Part shown: one piece after another, positions 9,716 to 18,815 of the stretch
Position numbering within the stretch: the first letter of the stretch is position 1
How the letters are laid out: each line of letters opens with the position of its first letter
Assembly: GCA_020635495.1 (NCBI GenBank)
Contig: JACJZQ010000003.1
Coordinates: 186,001-250,000 of the forward strand
Direction of reading: 5' to 3'
DNA: 64,000 nucleotides
Source: Flavobacteriales bacterium
GTDB lineage: Bacteria > Bacteroidota > Bacteroidia > UBA10329
Notes under the pieces: model-generated
The model's database searches: none
What the model was told of the DNA's origin: nothing
What the model saw: the letters and a program-made list of their open reading frames with translations, nothing else
Position numbers and translations under genes: made by a program

Positions 9716-10147
9716 CTACTCAGATTCCAACTCTAGATTCTCTGTCCTCAGTCTTTCGTAAAACACCTTCTTGGTCATCGCATTAAAGTCTATAAAGTAA
9801 AATACTCCTCCCCAATCCATGACCCATCTTTCTGCAATTGTAAATTCCCTGTCTGGTTGAAACAAAACAAATCCTTCGGCAGTAGCCCAACCCGACCGCT
9901 TAACGATGAACTTGGTGTGGATTCGGTTAACTTCTTCAGGGTAATACAGTTTCAGTTTGGCTTCATAGAGAGGCCAGTTTCCTAAAGCAGTAATCGGTTG
10001 TCTACTGTCCCAATCATGGAGTAAGTGCAATTCTTCCGACAACACCCTGTAACACGGCATAGTATCCGAATCACATAAGGCTTGACCAATACTTTGTCTC
10101 GAGCAAAAACCAACACATAAACAAACCAAAGCAAAGCGCAAAAACAT
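9716..10147 (-). CDS. Small exported protein, function unknown
   Basis: The protein has 143 residues with a hydrophobic N-terminal signal (residues 1-22, ending QSIGQA). The mature part has two early cysteines (ALCDSDTMPC) and an aromatic beta-rich body. No lipobox or named domain is evident. It starts 13 bp after the stop of the DUF5916 gene and is probably the last gene of the pheT operon. Its stop lies 4 bp from the stop of the converging kinase-like gene. It may be a periplasmic or secreted protein restricted to relatives of this organism. Confidence 0.65.
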   Translation of the reverse strand: MFLRFALVCLCVGFCSRQSIGQALCDSDTMPCYRVLSEELHLLHDWDSRQPITALGNWPLYEAKLKLYYPEEVNRIHTKFIVKRSGWATAEGFVLFQPDREFTIAERWVMDWGGVFYFIDFNAMTKKVFYERLRTENLELESE

Positions 10148-10160
10148 ACTCGAAGATACG

Positions 10161-12353
10161 TCAAAGCGTAATCCACCAGATCAGTTTCAACACTACTGCT
10201 CTGTTCTTGACCGATAATGTTTGGTCATAATTATCGGTGTAAACCAAGTAGAGGTCGGACATTGGTTTGAAACGCCATTGGAAGCGCGCATTGATGTTGA
10301 AATTGTCCTGCTGCGTGTTGTACTGGAAGAACGTAGTGAGGAAAATGCTTCGCGTGAATGAGAATTCGAATTTAGGACCGATGAGGTGCAGACTTGCTCT
10401 TCGGCCATTTGGCAGCCAGATCTCGTTCTGATCATACTGAATGGAGAAAATTCCCCACGGCTGTGCACGATAGTTCAGAATGGCCTGCGAAGTGAGTTTC
10501 TCGCCAGAGAAATACGAGCCATATTCTGCCGAGCCAGATGCATTCAACCGCTTCCGAACATCCGTTTTGTAAAAGATGCGACCACTGCGATAATCGTATC
10601 CGCCCCTGTTGATGGCCGCTTGATCCGTAAAAGTCACGTCTGTATCGAAAAATAGCCGCGTAAACCACTCGTTGTAGTTCACTTCCAAGTACGAAGTGTT
10701 CTTGAATTTGACCTTGTAGAAGAACTGCACCTGACGGTCGGTCTCTCCCCAATTCTCATCAAAATAGCCATCGTAATAAACGCCAGGCGCGTGGTAATTC
10801 ACCACGTTCCCGTTCTTCGGATAGAAGCGATGTTCTGCACTTGGTTCCAATCGCCAGAACGTGCGTTTTTCAACTTGCCCCGTTTCGGGATTGAAGCGTG
10901 AAAGGCGCGGCACAAAACCGACCTCGGCATTGTAATTCTTGTTCACGTATTCGTGGTTCCAGTGCACCGTTACGTTGGCCGAATTGTACATGAGCCAAGT
11001 GGCGTTGGCGCCTACGAAAGCCCTGTCTCCAGGCGAGAATGAATGATGATAGAATGCCTTCCCTTGCCACTTGCCGTTGGCGGAATTGAGGTCGAAATCC
11101 AATCCGACCAAACGGTTGTAATCCGACCATTGCGGACTGAAATCATCAAACGCCTGCTTGTTGACATAGATAAGACCGATGTTGGACCGCTTAAAAACCC
11201 TGCGCTGAACGGCTGCAACCGTGAAGTTCTGCGAGCGTGTTCCTTGAGGCACACCCCCTTCGGTCTGCATACTCATGAAACCGATACGCCAATTCTGATT
11301 CACCTTTCCGCTCAAGCGGAAACCACCTAAAATGGGCACCGCCTGACCATTTTCCAATCCAATTCTTCTACTGAAAAACGGACGTATCTGACTGAACCCG
11401 AAGCGTGCGAACAGGTCATTATTCTCAATGAAAAATTGCCGCTGCTCTGGGAAGAACAGACTGAACCGCGAAAGGTTGGTAATCTGCCTGTCCACCTCCA
11501 CTTGCGAGAAGTCTGGACGAACCGTTAGGTCGAGATTCAATGAAGAAGTGATGGCAACCTTTGCATCAAGGCCCAAATTCCACGGTACTTTGGTCTTGTT
11601 TTCTCCTTGGTAATCTTGGTTTACGCCTACAATACCGTACGGAATAAGCGAAATGTTCGAGCCCGCTTTCTTAGGAGGTGCATCCCAAATAAGTTTTCCC
11701 GTGTAAGCCAAATTGGCCACATTCTGACCGCGTTGTACCCAGCTCCATGTGCTGCTCTCGTTTCGGCTCAGGTCATTTCGAGCAAAATTGATTCCCCATT
11801 CGGTAACGTTGCTTTTGTAACGGATGGACTTGAACGGGATTTTCATCTCCACAATCCACTTACCTTCCTCAATTTTCACTTCGCTAAACCAGCGGTTATC
11901 CCAAGCGGTGGTAACGCCAAAACCACCACCATTCTCGAGCGTTCCTTCTCTTTGTACACCTAGTGGATTTACAGAGAAACTGAAGCCGTTGGCACCATCA
12001 TCAAACGGATCAATGAAAATCCCGAAAGCATCGCTGACAGGAAATGAGAAGTCTCGTTTGAGCGATTGAATGACGTATTTGCCATTTGATTGATCGTAGC
12101 AAACGGCAGCCACGTACAGATTTCGGTCATCGTACGTGAGCATAACATCCGTTCTGGTCTCCGCAAGCGAGCTGTCGAATGGAAAAGTTTGCTGAAAATC
12201 GGAAGCGACATCAGCCGACTTCCAATCGGCTTCGTTCAGTTTTCCGTCCAGAGTGATTTTTCCTTCTGCTTTTTTGATGCGCATCATGCGAACATCCTGC
12301 GCGAAGAGGAAAAAGGGAGAAAAGAGAAATAGGAGAACGGATAACCGTTTCAT
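10161..12353 (-). CDS. DUF5916 outer-membrane protein with CBM9-like N-terminal domain
   Basis: The protein has 730 residues: a signal peptide (1-18, ending FLFAQ), then a CBM9-like beta-sandwich (~25-220; ITLDGKLNEADW, and DAFGIFIDPFDDGANGFSFSV). The remainder is a long beta-strand-rich domain (RPDFSQVEVDRQITNLSRF, FFPEQRQFFIEN) of the DUF5916 type, probably a membrane barrel, ending in aromatic-rich strands. DUF5916 proteins are common in Bacteroidota, often beside peptidases or carbohydrate-use genes, and their function is not established. Here the gene begins 6 bp after pheT, so co-transcription is likely although no functional link is obvious. Confidence 0.85.
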   Translation of the reverse strand: MKRLSVLLFLFSPFFLFAQDVRMMRIKKAEGKITLDGKLNEADWKSADVASDFQQTFPFDSSLAETRTDVMLTYDDRNLYVAAVCYDQSNGKYVIQSLKRDFSFPVSDAFGIFIDPFDDGANGFSFSVNPLGVQREGTLENGGGFGVTTAWDNRWFSEVKIEEGKWIVEMKIPFKSIRYKSNVTEWGINFARNDLSRNESSTWSWVQRGQNVANLAYTGKLIWDAPPKKAGSNISLIPYGIVGVNQDYQGENKTKVPWNLGLDAKVAITSSLNLDLTVRPDFSQVEVDRQITNLSRFSLFFPEQRQFFIENNDLFARFGFSQIRPFFSRRIGLENGQAVPILGGFRLSGKVNQNWRIGFMSMQTEGGVPQGTRSQNFTVAAVQRRVFKRSNIGLIYVNKQAFDDFSPQWSDYNRLVGLDFDLNSANGKWQGKAFYHHSFSPGDRAFVGANATWLMYNSANVTVHWNHEYVNKNYNAEVGFVPRLSRFNPETGQVEKRTFWRLEPSAEHRFYPKNGNVVNYHAPGVYYDGYFDENWGETDRQVQFFYKVKFKNTSYLEVNYNEWFTRLFFDTDVTFTDQAAINRGGYDYRSGRIFYKTDVRKRLNASGSAEYGSYFSGEKLTSQAILNYRAQPWGIFSIQYDQNEIWLPNGRRASLHLIGPKFEFSFTRSIFLTTFFQYNTQQDNFNINARFQWRFKPMSDLYLVYTDNYDQTLSVKNRAVVLKLIWWITL

Positions 12354-12359
12354 GGGCGA

Positions 12360-14807
12360 TTATCCTCGCAATTGCGCTCCAACCTCTCTTTCAAAGCGTT
12401 GCTGCAAACGACCCATGGTCTTGTCGATGGTCTTGTCGTTAAGCGTGCTGTTCTCATCCTGAAGAATAAAACTCAAGGCATACGAACGCTTTCCTTCTGG
12501 AACGCCTTTTCCTTCGTAAACGTCAAACAGGTCAACTTCTTTCAAAAGCTTTCTTTCCGTTTGATATGCAAGCTGCTCCAATTGAGAATACTTCACCGTC
12601 TTATCAACAAAAAGCGCAAGGTCTCTTCGCACAGACGGATACTTTGGAAGTTCCTTAACCTCAAACTCGTTCAATGCTGAAAGTTTCAGCACCAGGTCCC
12701 AATCGAAATCGGCATAGAATACTTCCTGGTCAATATCGAAAGCTTCCAAAACGTTTGAGTTGACCAAACCGAAATTGGCGAGCAGCTTCCCATCATTGGT
12801 TCTGAATTCCATTCCGTAAGCATAAGCTTTTGTGCCTGTTACGTCATGCAATTGCGCCTCAATACCAAGTCTATTCAGAATAGATTTTACAGCACCATGA
12901 ATGTGATGGAACGTGGCATTTCCGGTCGGTGCGTTCCAACGTTCCTTCTGCCATCTACCGGTAATGAAAAGCGCCAACGAGCGGTATTCGTTGTACGGCC
13001 ACTCACCTTGGGTATTCTTCTCGTACAAATTCCCGAATTCGTAGAATTTGCAGTTGGCGTTCTGATGACGGATGTTGCGCGAAACGCTCTCCAAGCCACC
13101 GAAAAGCAACGTTTGGCGCATCGCATTCAGGTCGGTGCTTAGCGGGTTCAGAATGTCCACTTTTGCTTTGCCTTGCTCCGCGAAATGCTTGTCCATGTAA
13201 GCGGCCTTGGTCAGCGAGTTGTTCATGATCTCGTTGAAGCCTTGGGCAGTCAAGGCATCCGAAACCAAGTTGCGAAGCTGTTCGGGACTTTTCTTGTCTG
13301 AGGAAATCAACGGAACACGCAACTGACCGCTTCCAGCTATTCTATCGTAACCGTAAACCCGGAGTATTTCTTCAATAACATCGGCTTCACGCGTCACATC
13401 ATTTTTGAAGGATGGAACAGACAATTTCAGCCCGCCTTCAATCTTCTTCTCCACATAAATACCAAGGTCATCCAAAATGGACAGCACCGTTTCCTGCGGG
13501 ATGTCCTGACCGATTAGTTTGTTGATGTTCTCAAACTTCACTTCCACCTTCTGGTGCGGAATCGGGTTCGGGTAGATGTCTGTGATGACGGATAATTTTC
13601 CGCCAGCTAATTCTTGAATAAGAAGAGCCGCTCGCTTAGCTGCTAACACAACAGTTTCTGGGTCAATGCCGCGCTCAAAACGGAAGGATGCATCGGTATT
13701 CAAACCATGTCTCTTAGCTGTTTTTCGGATGGAAACAGGATTGAAGTAGGCACTTTCCAAGAAAACATTCTTAGTTCCTTCTGTAACTCCGGAATTGGCG
13801 CCTCCAAAAACCCCAGCAATACACATGCCGTCTGATGCATTGCAGATCATCAGGTCGTTCTCATTCAGGTCACGTTCTACTTCATCCAGCGTGGTGAATT
13901 TCTCTCCCGCTTTCGCAGAACGAACCACAACCTTGTTGTCTTTGATCTTATCGGCATCAAAAGCATGCAGCGGTTGGCCCATCTCATGCAGCACGAAATT
14001 GGTCACATCCACCACGTTATTGATCGGTCGCGAACCAATTGCTTTCAAGCGATTCTGCAACCACGCTGGCGAAGGTTTTACCTCCACCCCTTCAATGTAC
14101 AATCCAACGTATCGCGGAGCTGCTTCCGTATCCTGAACATCAATCGCAATTGGATTTTCCTTCAGATCAGCTGAATAAGCCATGACTTCCGGCCATTCGA
14201 GTTTCAGGTCTTCATAACCGCCTTTTACTTCGCGAAGCACCGCACGCAGGTCGCGCGCCACTCCGATGTGGCTCATGGCATCGGCTCGGTTTGGCGTAAG
14301 TCCAATTTCAAGAATAAAATCATTCTCAATCTCGAAATAATCAGCCGCAGGCGTACCAACCTTTACCTCTGCCGGAAGCACCATGATGCCATCGTGGCTT
14401 TCTCCCAATCCGATCTCATCCTCAGCACAGATCATTCCTTCCGAAACGGCTCCCCGAATCTTCGATTTCTTTATCTCAAACGGCTCACCTTCTGATGGAT
14501 AAAGCTTCGCTCCGACCGTGGCCACAACCACTTTCTGTCCAGCCGCCACGTTAGGCGCTCCACAGACGATGTGCAACGGTTCTGGGCCACCCACATTCAC
14601 AGTGGTCACACTCAATCGGTCAGCATCGGGGTGTTTTTCCTTGGTAAGCACTTCGCCAATGACCAGCCCTTCCAAGCCACCTTCCACTGACGAAAACGGA
14701 ATGACCTTCTCCACTTCAAGTCCGCTGCCGGTAAGCAGGGCGGCAGCCTCATTAACATCAATATCAAGCTTCAGGTATTGCTTCAACCAGTTGTACGAAA
14801 TGTTCAT
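12360..14807 (-). CDS. pheT: Phenylalanyl-tRNA synthetase beta subunit
   Basis: The 815-residue length is normal for PheT. In order it shows a tRNA-binding OB-fold (~40-150; GEVLTKEKHPDADRLSV), a B3/B4 editing domain (~210-400; FRFERGIDPE), a B5 domain (~405-475), the catalytic-like core (~490-680) and the C-terminal ferredoxin-like anticodon-binding domain (~720-815; KYPSVRRDLALFVD). With PheS, encoded elsewhere, it forms the alpha2beta2 enzyme that charges tRNA-Phe. It is divergent from sua5. A minus-strand TAAATTCG box (14833-14826) sits 18 bp before the start codon. DUF5916 follows after 6 bp. Confidence 0.97.
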   Translation of the reverse strand: MNISYNWLKQYLKLDIDVNEAAALLTGSGLEVEKVIPFSSVEGGLEGLVIGEVLTKEKHPDADRLSVTTVNVGGPEPLHIVCGAPNVAAGQKVVVATVGAKLYPSEGEPFEIKKSKIRGAVSEGMICAEDEIGLGESHDGIMVLPAEVKVGTPAADYFEIENDFILEIGLTPNRADAMSHIGVARDLRAVLREVKGGYEDLKLEWPEVMAYSADLKENPIAIDVQDTEAAPRYVGLYIEGVEVKPSPAWLQNRLKAIGSRPINNVVDVTNFVLHEMGQPLHAFDADKIKDNKVVVRSAKAGEKFTTLDEVERDLNENDLMICNASDGMCIAGVFGGANSGVTEGTKNVFLESAYFNPVSIRKTAKRHGLNTDASFRFERGIDPETVVLAAKRAALLIQELAGGKLSVITDIYPNPIPHQKVEVKFENINKLIGQDIPQETVLSILDDLGIYVEKKIEGGLKLSVPSFKNDVTREADVIEEILRVYGYDRIAGSGQLRVPLISSDKKSPEQLRNLVSDALTAQGFNEIMNNSLTKAAYMDKHFAEQGKAKVDILNPLSTDLNAMRQTLLFGGLESVSRNIRHQNANCKFYEFGNLYEKNTQGEWPYNEYRSLALFITGRWQKERWNAPTGNATFHHIHGAVKSILNRLGIEAQLHDVTGTKAYAYGMEFRTNDGKLLANFGLVNSNVLEAFDIDQEVFYADFDWDLVLKLSALNEFEVKELPKYPSVRRDLALFVDKTVKYSQLEQLAYQTERKLLKEVDLFDVYEGKGVPEGKRSYALSFILQDENSTLNDKTIDKTMGRLQQRFEREVGAQLRG

Positions 14808-14825
14808 GCATGTGCGTTTGTGCCG

Positions 14826-14833
14826 CGAATTTA
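14826..14833 (-). promoter_or_regulatory. Candidate -7 box for pheT
   Basis: Read on the minus strand the sequence is TAAATTCG, a variant of the Bacteroidota -7 element TAnnTTTG. It lies 18 bp before the pheT ATG. No clear -33 TTTG was seen. Confidence 0.4.
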
Positions 14834-14900
14834 GTGTTTGTGAACCTGAAAGAAAGGTTTTCCGATTATCGAAAACTTACCTATGGAACTCAGTAGCAGT

Positions 14901-14908
14901 TAACTTTG
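14901..14908 (+). promoter_or_regulatory. Candidate -7 box TAACTTTG for sua5
   Basis: This is a perfect TAnnTTTG match ending 5 bp before the sua5 ATG, which implies a transcript with almost no leader. No -33 TTTG was found at the usual spacing. Confidence 0.45.
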
Positions 14909-14913
14909 CATGG

Positions 14914-15873
14914 ATGGCCGAAATCGGTAAAGACATACATAAGGCTGCCGAGTTATTGAAACGCGGTAAGTTAGTGGCCATACCTACCGAAACGGTGTAT
15001 GGCTTGGCGGCCAATGCGTTTAACCCAGAGGCGGTGCTCAACGTGTTTGAGGCAAAGGAGCGCCCACATTTTGACCCGTTGATCGTGCACAGTTCTACTG
15101 CGCAATGGGTCAAACAACATGTGGCTGAAACATCGCCCATGGCGCAAATTCTGATGGATGAATTCTGGCCTGGACCGCTGACGTTGGTTCTTCCGAAAAA
15201 ACCTATTGTGCCCGATGTGGTCACTTCTGGTTTGGATAGCGTAGCCGTTCGTGTGCCATCGCACCCCATGACGCAAGATCTTCTCAGAATGCTCGATTTT
15301 CCGCTGGCTGCGCCAAGCGCCAATCCGTTCGGGTATGTGAGTCCCACAACAGCGCAGCACGTGCAAGACCAATTGGGAGATAAGATCGATTACATCTTGG
15401 ATGGCGGACCGACCACGGTTGGTTTGGAAAGCACCATCATCGGGTTTGAAGAAGGTAAGCCGGTAGTTTTCCGTTTGGGTGGTTTGAGCATTGATGTTAT
15501 AGAGGAAGTGATAGGTAAAGTTGAGTTGAGTTTGAATCAATCTTCTGATCCGAAAGCTCCTGGAATGCTGAAAAGTCATTACGCCCCCGGAAAGCCACTT
15601 TACTTCGGGAATCCGGGCGAGATGATCACCGATTTTGAAGGGAAACGTATCGGTTTTTTGGGATTCATGACACGGTTGGAATTTCTTCCACCTAAGCAAC
15701 AGTTGATCCTATCACCTCACGGGGATCTTCATGAAGCGGCCGTTAATCTGTTCGCATTCATGCGGGAGTTTGAGAAGTTTCCTGTTGATCTCATTCTTGC
15801 AGAAAAACTACCGGATATCGGGTTGGGAAGAGCTATCAACGATCGGTTGCGAAGGGCTTCGGTTATTCCTTAA
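14914..15873 (+). CDS. sua5: L-threonylcarbamoyladenylate synthase, Sua5 type
   Basis: The 319-residue protein makes threonylcarbamoyl-AMP from threonine, bicarbonate and ATP, the first step of t6A tRNA modification. The YrdC domain fills residues ~10-200 (KLVAIPTETVYGLAANAF; RPHFDPLIVH; FWPGPLTLVLPK; VAVRVPSHP; APSANPFGYVSPT). A linker and the smaller C-terminal Sua5 domain follow (PGMLKSHYAPGKP onward). I chose the ATG at 14914: the open frame runs further upstream, but that stretch is antisense to pheT and lacks family sequence. The stop overlaps the recG stop in a shared TTAA. Confidence 0.95.
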   Translation: MAEIGKDIHKAAELLKRGKLVAIPTETVYGLAANAFNPEAVLNVFEAKERPHFDPLIVHSSTAQWVKQHVAETSPMAQILMDEFWPGPLTLVLPKKPIVPDVVTSGLDSVAVRVPSHPMTQDLLRMLDFPLAAPSANPFGYVSPTTAQHVQDQLGDKIDYILDGGPTTVGLESTIIGFEEGKPVVFRLGGLSIDVIEEVIGKVELSLNQSSDPKAPGMLKSHYAPGKPLYFGNPGEMITDFEGKRIGFLGFMTRLEFLPPKQQLILSPHGDLHEAAVNLFAFMREFEKFPVDLILAEKLPDIGLGRAINDRLRRASVIP

Positions 15874-17984
15874 GAAACCCGTGCCCAATTCGGGCGATTC
15901 TTCATTTCTTGAACCAGACGATGTTTGGTCAACGCATTCTCCCGCTTTTCGAGTTTTGGGTCATCCGTCAATAGATCAACTGCTGCATTTCGCGCTAGTT
16001 GAAGAATCTGTCCGTCCTTGCTCAGGTTGGTTATCTGGAAAATCGGTTTGCCGCTTTGCTGCGTTCCCTGAATATCGCCTGGTCCGCGTAAGCGCATATC
16101 CACTTCCGCAATTTCGAACCCATCATTGGTTCTGACCATCGTTTCCATTCTGGTCCGTGCTTCTTGGCCCAAAGCATATCCTGTCATCAAAATGCAGTAA
16201 CTCTGCTCAGCTCCACGGCCAACTCTACCGCGAAGCTGATGTAACTGCGAAAGACCAAACCGCTCTGCACTTTCGATGATCATCACCGATGCATTCGGCA
16301 CATCCACACCAACCTCAATAACCGTAGTGGAAACCATGATGTGCGTTCTGCCTTCTTTGAAACGCTGCATCTCATAATCCTTCTGATCGGCTTTCATTTT
16401 TCCATGCAGAATGCTGACCTGATATTGCGGTTGAGGGAAATCCCGAACAATGGATTCGTAGCCATCTTCCAAATGCTTGAAATCCAGTTTTTCGCTTTCG
16501 CTGATGAGCGGATAGACCACATAGACCTGACGGCCTTTGGCAATTTCCTGTTTCATGAAATCGAACACCTTAATGCGTGCGGAATCGAACCGATGCAGCG
16601 TTTTGATCGGTTTTCTCCCAGGAGGTAATTGGTCAATAACGGAGGTGTCCAAGTCTCCGTAAACCGTCATGGCCAAGGTGCGCGGAATGGGCGTTGCTGT
16701 CATAATGAGCATATGCGGGACTTCGCCATCATTGCCTTTGAGCCACAACTTAGCGCGCTGCTGCACACCAAAACGATGCTGCTCATCCACAATCACCAAT
16801 CCGAGTTTGTTGAACTGCACAACGTCTTCAATCAACGCATGCGTTCCAATTAGAATATGGATTTCGCCAGTACGCAATTGCTCATGCAGCACTTTGCGTT
16901 CTGCCGTTTTGGTTGAACCAGTGAGGAGCGCAATGTGCAGGTTCAGTTTCTCCAAAAACTTGGTGATGGTGGCGAAATGCTGCTCTGCCAAAATCTCTGT
17001 TGGCGCCATCAGTGCAGCTTGATAGCCGTTGTCAACTGCCAAAAGCATGGACATAAGCGCCACAATGGTTTTTCCACTTCCCACATCTCCCTGCAACAGA
17101 CGACTCATCTGTTTTCCTGAGCCTAGGTCATGGCGGATCTCACGCACCACGCGTTTCTGAGCATCTGTCAGATCAAACGGCAAACACTCAGAATAAAAGC
17201 GATTGACCAACTCGCCAACTTCCGCAAAAACGGCTCCTTGAAACTTGGTCTGATTGAGCAGTTTCAGTTTCAGCAAACGCAGTTGTATAAAAAACAACTC
17301 ATCGAACTTGAGGCGGAAACGAGCCTTCTTCAACGATTCGGTATCGCGTGGAAAATGAACATTGATGAAGGCTTCTTCTCTGCTGATCAGATGATTCTTC
17401 TGCCTGAATTCTGGTCCGTATAATTCGGCAACATGACCCTTGCCGGGCAATTGACCCACTAACGTGTTCATGAGCCGTGCAATGCCCTTACTGTCAAGAT
17501 GCTTTTCCTTGGCCTTTTCTGTTGACGGATAAACCGCCACCAACGCATTTGAGACACGTTTCTGCTGCGATTCCACGGTTTCGAACTCGGGATGCACCAT
17601 ATTGTAGCTGCCCTTGAAATTGCTTGGCTTGCCGAAAACCACATAATCGATTCCGTGCTGCAACTTGGGTTTGACCCATTTAATGCCTTTGAACCAAACG
17701 AGTTCTATAACGCCCGTTCCATCGGTAAAATCGGCCACCAAACGTTGTCCGCGAGCCTGACCAACCGTACGAACCGCTGTTATTCTTCCCCGAAGTTGAA
17801 TGTCGGCATCGTCACTTTCTATGCTGTTTATCTGATGAAATTGTGTCTTGTCCACATACCTGAACGGGAAGTGATGCAACAGATCGTTGTAGGTGCGGAT
17901 ACCGAATTCTTCGCGCAGGAGTTTGGCGCGTTCTGTACCAACGCCAGATAGAAACTCGATGGATGTTTCGAGAAAGGGTTTCAC
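15870..17984 (-). CDS. recG: ATP-dependent DNA helicase RecG
   Basis: The 704-residue protein rescues stalled replication forks by reversing them. It has an N-terminal wedge/OB region (~1-180), a Walker A motif GDVGSGKT (299-306), APTEILAEQH (~328-336), a DEQH box (400-403) followed by RFGVQQR, MTATPIPRTLAMT, and C-terminal helicase motifs (RVGRGAEQSYCIL; MRLRGPGDIQGTQQSG). The length is normal. Its stop overlaps the sua5 stop, and upstream lies a hairpin-rich region. Confidence 0.97.
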   Translation of the reverse strand: MKPFLETSIEFLSGVGTERAKLLREEFGIRTYNDLLHHFPFRYVDKTQFHQINSIESDDADIQLRGRITAVRTVGQARGQRLVADFTDGTGVIELVWFKGIKWVKPKLQHGIDYVVFGKPSNFKGSYNMVHPEFETVESQQKRVSNALVAVYPSTEKAKEKHLDSKGIARLMNTLVGQLPGKGHVAELYGPEFRQKNHLISREEAFINVHFPRDTESLKKARFRLKFDELFFIQLRLLKLKLLNQTKFQGAVFAEVGELVNRFYSECLPFDLTDAQKRVVREIRHDLGSGKQMSRLLQGDVGSGKTIVALMSMLLAVDNGYQAALMAPTEILAEQHFATITKFLEKLNLHIALLTGSTKTAERKVLHEQLRTGEIHILIGTHALIEDVVQFNKLGLVIVDEQHRFGVQQRAKLWLKGNDGEVPHMLIMTATPIPRTLAMTVYGDLDTSVIDQLPPGRKPIKTLHRFDSARIKVFDFMKQEIAKGRQVYVVYPLISESEKLDFKHLEDGYESIVRDFPQPQYQVSILHGKMKADQKDYEMQRFKEGRTHIMVSTTVIEVGVDVPNASVMIIESAERFGLSQLHQLRGRVGRGAEQSYCILMTGYALGQEARTRMETMVRTNDGFEIAEVDMRLRGPGDIQGTQQSGKPIFQITNLSKDGQILQLARNAAVDLLTDDPKLEKRENALTKHRLVQEMKNRPNWARVS

Positions 17985-18080
17985 GGGTTTAAATGTAAGG
18001 TCTGTTGGGCTTTGACCGCGTTAGGGATTACGGGCTAATCAGCCCGTGAGGTGCTTCGCAGTTGAAGCAGCTACCGTGTA

Positions 18081-18122
18081 GCGTGGAAAGCCCGACCCCT
18101 TGCGCAGCTTGGGGTAACGCCC
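18081..18122. repeat. Hairpin element copy 1 with fixed flanks
   Basis: The left flank is GGAAAGCCCGACC and the right flank is GGTAACGCCC. Between them, CCCC pairs with GGGG around an 11-base loop. A second copy at 37813-37880 has the same flanks (one base different) around a longer stem. The identity of flanks at two unrelated loci supports a dispersed repeat family. Confidence 0.6.
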
Positions 18123-18158
18123 AAAAAATACTGCGGCCCCACTTTCGCGGAGCCGCAG
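18123..18158 (-). terminator. Rho-independent terminator for the porU-pdhC-lipoprotein string
   Basis: On the minus strand a stem CTGCGGC (18158-18152) pairs with GCCGCAG (18137-18131) and is followed by TATTTTTT. It lies ~115 bp after the lipoprotein stop. Confidence 0.7.
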
Positions 18159-18273
18159 CCAAACCAAATGAAAAATCCACTATCAGAACCGTAGTTCCAA
18201 AAGCTTATACCGAAAGTAGTGCGTTAGGTTACGTTCAATTCCCAACAAGATCTAATTTCTCTTAATTGATGGA

Positions 18274-18753
18274 TTACCAATCTTGATCGAAAAATCCATC
18301 GGTTACGGTAAGCGTTTCTCCACCATCCGCATACAAGGTGAGTTCGAAGGTTGCCGTAACTCTTTTACCCGAAACATCGAGACTGGTGATGGTCAACGTG
18401 CCCGGATCGGTGGCCGAGCTCCGAAAGGTTTTGTCCCACTCGTTATTGCCATAGTATACAATGTCGTAGCCAAGTTCTACGGTCCCAGGATTGGTGTCAT
18501 CGAACGAGAATTCTATCTCAAACTCGCCATATGGGTCGTTGCCGATGATGCCTGTTGAGAGCGCGGTTCCGCGAATGCGAATGTGGTCATTACCTGAGTT
18601 TTCAGTGTATTGGAAATCAATCAGGTCTTTATTTGGAATGAAGTCTTTTCCGTTGATCTTACAGCGGAACTTGGCGTCTTCGAAATCTTCTTTACAACCG
18701 CTGGCAAAGACAGCGAGAACCAAGGCTGTGGCTGTTATTAATAGGTATCTCAT
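18274..18753 (-). CDS. Small beta-rich lipoprotein, function unknown
   Basis: The 159-residue protein begins MRYLLITATALVLAVFASGC. The lipobox ASGC places the lipidated cysteine at residue 20. The mature part is beta-rich (KFRCKINGKDF, GEFEIEFSFDD, RVTATFELTLY) and resembles small Bacteroidota lipoproteins of the DUF6252 kind, though that match is uncertain. A longer open frame extends upstream to 18921 but overlaps pdhC and lacks a signal, so the ATG at 18753 is preferred. It starts 62 bp after pdhC. Confidence 0.75.
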   Translation of the reverse strand: MRYLLITATALVLAVFASGCKEDFEDAKFRCKINGKDFIPNKDLIDFQYTENSGNDHIRIRGTALSTGIIGNDPYGEFEIEFSFDDTNPGTVELGYDIVYYGNNEWDKTFRSSATDPGTLTITSLDVSGKRVTATFELTLYADGGETLTVTDGFFDQDW

Positions 18754-18815
18754 GGTATTGATTGTTTGAACATAAAGCTCATCAAACCTTGTAATACCAA
18801 GATACGTTGATCTAC

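Larger units (their letters stand above)
17985..18273. other. Hairpin-rich intergenic region, 289 bp
   Basis: No gene is seen. Four hairpins lie in a row: ACGGGCT/AGCCCGT (~18028-18045), TGCTTC/GAAGCA (~18052-18069), GCTAC/GTAGC (~18069-18082) and the terminator stem at 18131-18158. The shared element described at 18081-18122 lies in the middle. The region separates recG from the lipoprotein gene at the end of the porU-to-pdhC string. Confidence 0.6.

Noticed and set aside
14518..14913. N-terminal extension of the sua5 reading frame.
   Set aside because: It overlaps pheT on the other strand and has no Sua5 sequence; the YrdC domain begins directly after the ATG at 14914.
14971..15699. 242-residue minus-strand open frame.
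   Set aside because: It is antisense to sua5 and reads as low-quality His/Arg-rich sequence without a family.
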